From NCBI GenBank assembly GCA_035291705.1, contig DATDRM010000043.1:1-7423 (forward strand): 7,423 bases of DNA, in the 5' to 3' direction. Shown here piece after piece: positions 6,095 through 7,423 of this stretch. A program made the translations under genes and the position numbers. The first letter of the stretch is position 1. Every line of letters begins with the position of its first letter. The notes under the pieces are model-generated. The model saw only the letters and a program-made list of their open reading frames with translations, ran no database searches and was not told the origin of the DNA. Origin of the DNA: DATDRM01 sp035291705. GTDB taxonomy: Bacteria > Chloroflexota > Anaerolineae > Anaerolineales > UBA4823.

Positions 6095-6619
6095 ATGAAC
6101 GTCTCCCTAAGCGTCAGCGACGCAATCCGTCTCAAAAGAGCAGTCCGCAAGTTCAAAGACGATCCCCTCCCCGAGGAGGTGATCCTCGCCATCCTCAACG
6201 CCGGGCGGCGCGCGCAATCCTCCAAGAACACCCAACCCTGGCATTTCATCGCCATCACCGACAAAGCTGACCTCCAGGCGCTCTCCGCCTGCGGCACCTA
6301 CGCCGGACACCTGGCCGGCGCGGCGCTGGGCGTAGCCATCCTCACCCCCGACCCGGCCCAGCTCTTCAGCGTTATGTTCGACGCCGGGCAGGCAGCCACC
6401 TATATGCAGCTGGCGGCCTGGGAGCTGGGCATCGGCTCCTGCCTGGCGACCATCTACGAACCCGAAACAGCCCGCCAAATCCTGGATTTCCCTGAAGAAT
6501 TTCACCTGCGGATTGCCCTATCCTTTGGCTACCCACTGGATGAGCAAGCCCTCTCCCAGCCTGCCAGATCTGGCGGCCGCCGTTCTTTAGCCGAGGTCGT
6601 GCACTGGGAAAAGTGGTAG
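6095..6619 (+). CDS. Nitroreductase-family FMN-dependent oxidoreductase
   Basis: A 174-residue cytosolic FMN protein of the nitroreductase fold, whose members reduce nitro compounds, quinones or enones with NAD(P)H, usually as homodimers. Family signs are the basic FMN-phosphate segment RLKRAVRKF at 12-20 and the AQSSKNTQPWHF block at 40-51, equivalent to the usual APSxxNxQPW. DAGQAATYMQLAAWELGIGSC at 96-116, the strand LRIALSFGYP at 138-147 and the basic C-terminal stretch GGRRSLAEVVHWEKW are also typical. It belongs to the short, compact subgroup. The ATG at 6095 was chosen because homology begins there. A GTG at 6002 would add 31 residues that look nothing like the family and are rich in Trp, His, Arg and Cys. 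The Shine-Dalgarno is poor (GGAT at 6083-6086). The physiological substrate is unknown. The M28 peptidase gene begins nine bases after its stop in the same frame. Confidence 0.9.
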   Translation: MNVSLSVSDAIRLKRAVRKFKDDPLPEEVILAILNAGRRAQSSKNTQPWHFIAITDKADLQALSACGTYAGHLAGAALGVAILTPDPAQLFSVMFDAGQAATYMQLAAWELGIGSCLATIYEPETARQILDFPEEFHLRIALSFGYPLDEQALSQPARSGGRRSLAEVVHWEKW

Positions 6620-6628
6620 CATAACCGC

Positions 6629-7423
6629 ATGCGGCCTGAGCGTAATCTCCTCCCTGGCTTGCTGCTCGCCAGTTTTCTGCTGGCTGCCCCCCCAACTCCA
6701 GCCATAAGCCAGACACCCTCTGCACACCAGCCAGCTGGTGCGATCCTCCTCGACCCTGACCCACTGGTCCAGGCGATGATCGATCAGGTGGACCAGCAAG
6801 CCATCTACACCCTGACCGGCGACCTGAGCGGCGAGTGGCCGGTCACCATCGCCGATCGAGCCTATACCATCGAGACCCGCTACACTTTCAGCGGCGAACC
6901 GATCCAAAAGGCGGCTGCATATCTATACGAATACTACCAGGGTTTGGGGTTAGGGGTCACCTACCAGGACTTTACCTTCGGCAGCGCGAGCCTTTCGAAC
7001 GTGGTGGCCGATAAACCAGGCAGCGTTTTCGCGGAGCGAGTTTTTCTGATCACCAGTCATTACGACGACGTTCCTTCCAAACCACCCGCTCCGGGGGCTG
7101 ACGACAACGCCAGCGGCACGGTGGGGGTAATGCTGGCAGCCAAAATCCTGAGCGAGTACGACTTCGGCTGTACGCTGCGTTTCGTCAATTTCGCCGCCGA
7201 AGAACAAGGTTTAGCCGGCAGTGTCTACTATGCACGCCAGGCTTACTGCGCCGGAGAAGACTTGCGCGGCGTGATCAACCTTGACATGATCGCCTGGAAC
7301 ACCCCCAACAGCCCTCCGGAAATGGAATTACACGCACACCCGTCAGTGACCGGGTCGGTAGAACTGGCGAATCTTTATCAAGAGGTAGTCGCCGCCTATG
7401 GGCTGGAACTCAACCCCCAGCCA
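6629..7423 (+). CDS. Secreted M28-family zinc peptidase, 3' end missing
   Basis: The frame is open from ATG 6629 to the end of the window, giving 265 residues of an incomplete protein. It begins with a signal peptide: basic MRPER, a hydrophobic core at about 7-20, then PPTPAIS, with cleavage plausible near residue 25 or 27. An N-terminal region with ETRYTFSGEPIQKAAAYLYEYY at 82-103 precedes the catalytic domain, as is common in this family. The M28 metal centre is clear: SHYDD with H144, PGADDNASG at 155-163 with bridging D158, FAAEEQGLAGS at 188-198 with catalytic E191 and ligand E192, and INLDM at 216-220 with D219. The fifth ligand, a histidine near the C-terminus, would lie beyond the window. 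It is probably an aminopeptidase or carboxypeptidase-like enzyme acting outside the cytoplasm on peptides. No ATG in this frame lies between the preceding gene's stop and 6629, so this is the earliest ATG start. The upstream ribosome binding site is weak, and the nine-base gap suggests translational coupling to the nitroreductase gene. Confidence 0.9.
   Translation, partial: MRPERNLLPGLLLASFLLAAPPTPAISQTPSAHQPAGAILLDPDPLVQAMIDQVDQQAIYTLTGDLSGEWPVTIADRAYTIETRYTFSGEPIQKAAAYLYEYYQGLGLGVTYQDFTFGSASLSNVVADKPGSVFAERVFLITSHYDDVPSKPPAPGADDNASGTVGVMLAAKILSEYDFGCTLRFVNFAAEEQGLAGSVYYARQAYCAGEDLRGVINLDMIAWNTPNSPPEMELHAHPSVTGSVELANLYQEVVAAYGLELNPQP

Noticed and set aside
6617..6631. Readthrough fusion of nitroreductase and peptidase, since both share a frame across a single TAG
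   Set aside because: Each protein ends or starts at a family-typical point, and the peptidase begins with its own signal peptide, which needs a free N-terminus.

Overview
The window holds seven genes, all on the + strand and closely spaced. It is GC-rich and reads as ordinary chromosomal DNA: I see no tRNA, rRNA, CRISPR array, insertion sequence or phage gene. The gene mix suggests an anaerobic, fermentative bacterium, most likely of the Chloroflexota (Anaerolineae-like). That mix is a fused ADP-forming acyl-CoA synthetase, a stand-alone BioD-like/DRTGG protein, a luciferase-like (probably F420-dependent) oxidoreductase, a TQ-rich lipoprotein and a secreted M28 peptidase. The taxonomic placement is an inference from gene content and style, not from a marker gene.

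Layout. (1) 4-1050: class I fructose-1,6-bisphosphatase with complete metal and substrate motifs. (2) 1060-1986: luciferase-like flavin/F420 oxidoreductase, nine bases downstream and probably cotranscribed. (3) 2034-2699: predicted lipoprotein with an imperfect internal repeat and a C-terminal alpha/beta domain of unknown function. A strong Shine-Dalgarno places its start 15 bases inside the longest ORF. (4) 2729-4849: single-chain ADP-forming acetate/acyl-CoA synthetase with both phospho-transfer histidines. (5) 4896-5972: P-loop (BioD-like) plus DRTGG-domain protein, equivalent to the N-terminal half of a long phosphotransacetylase without the catalytic domain. (6) 6095-6619: small nitroreductase-family FMN protein, after a 122-base gap. 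(7) 6629-7423: secreted M28 metallopeptidase, cut off by the end of the window.

How they may work together. Genes 4 and 5 form the most coherent pair. The synthetase would conserve energy as ATP while making acetate (or another acid) from its CoA thioester, and the DRTGG protein next to it is a candidate nucleotide-sensing partner. Fructose-bisphosphatase is gluconeogenic, which would suit a cell living on amino acids or organic acids. The secreted peptidase could help supply amino acids. These links are inferences from gene order. No gene here is clearly part of a previously undescribed system. The items most worth checking are the orphan DRTGG protein beside the synthetase and the repeat-bearing lipoprotein.
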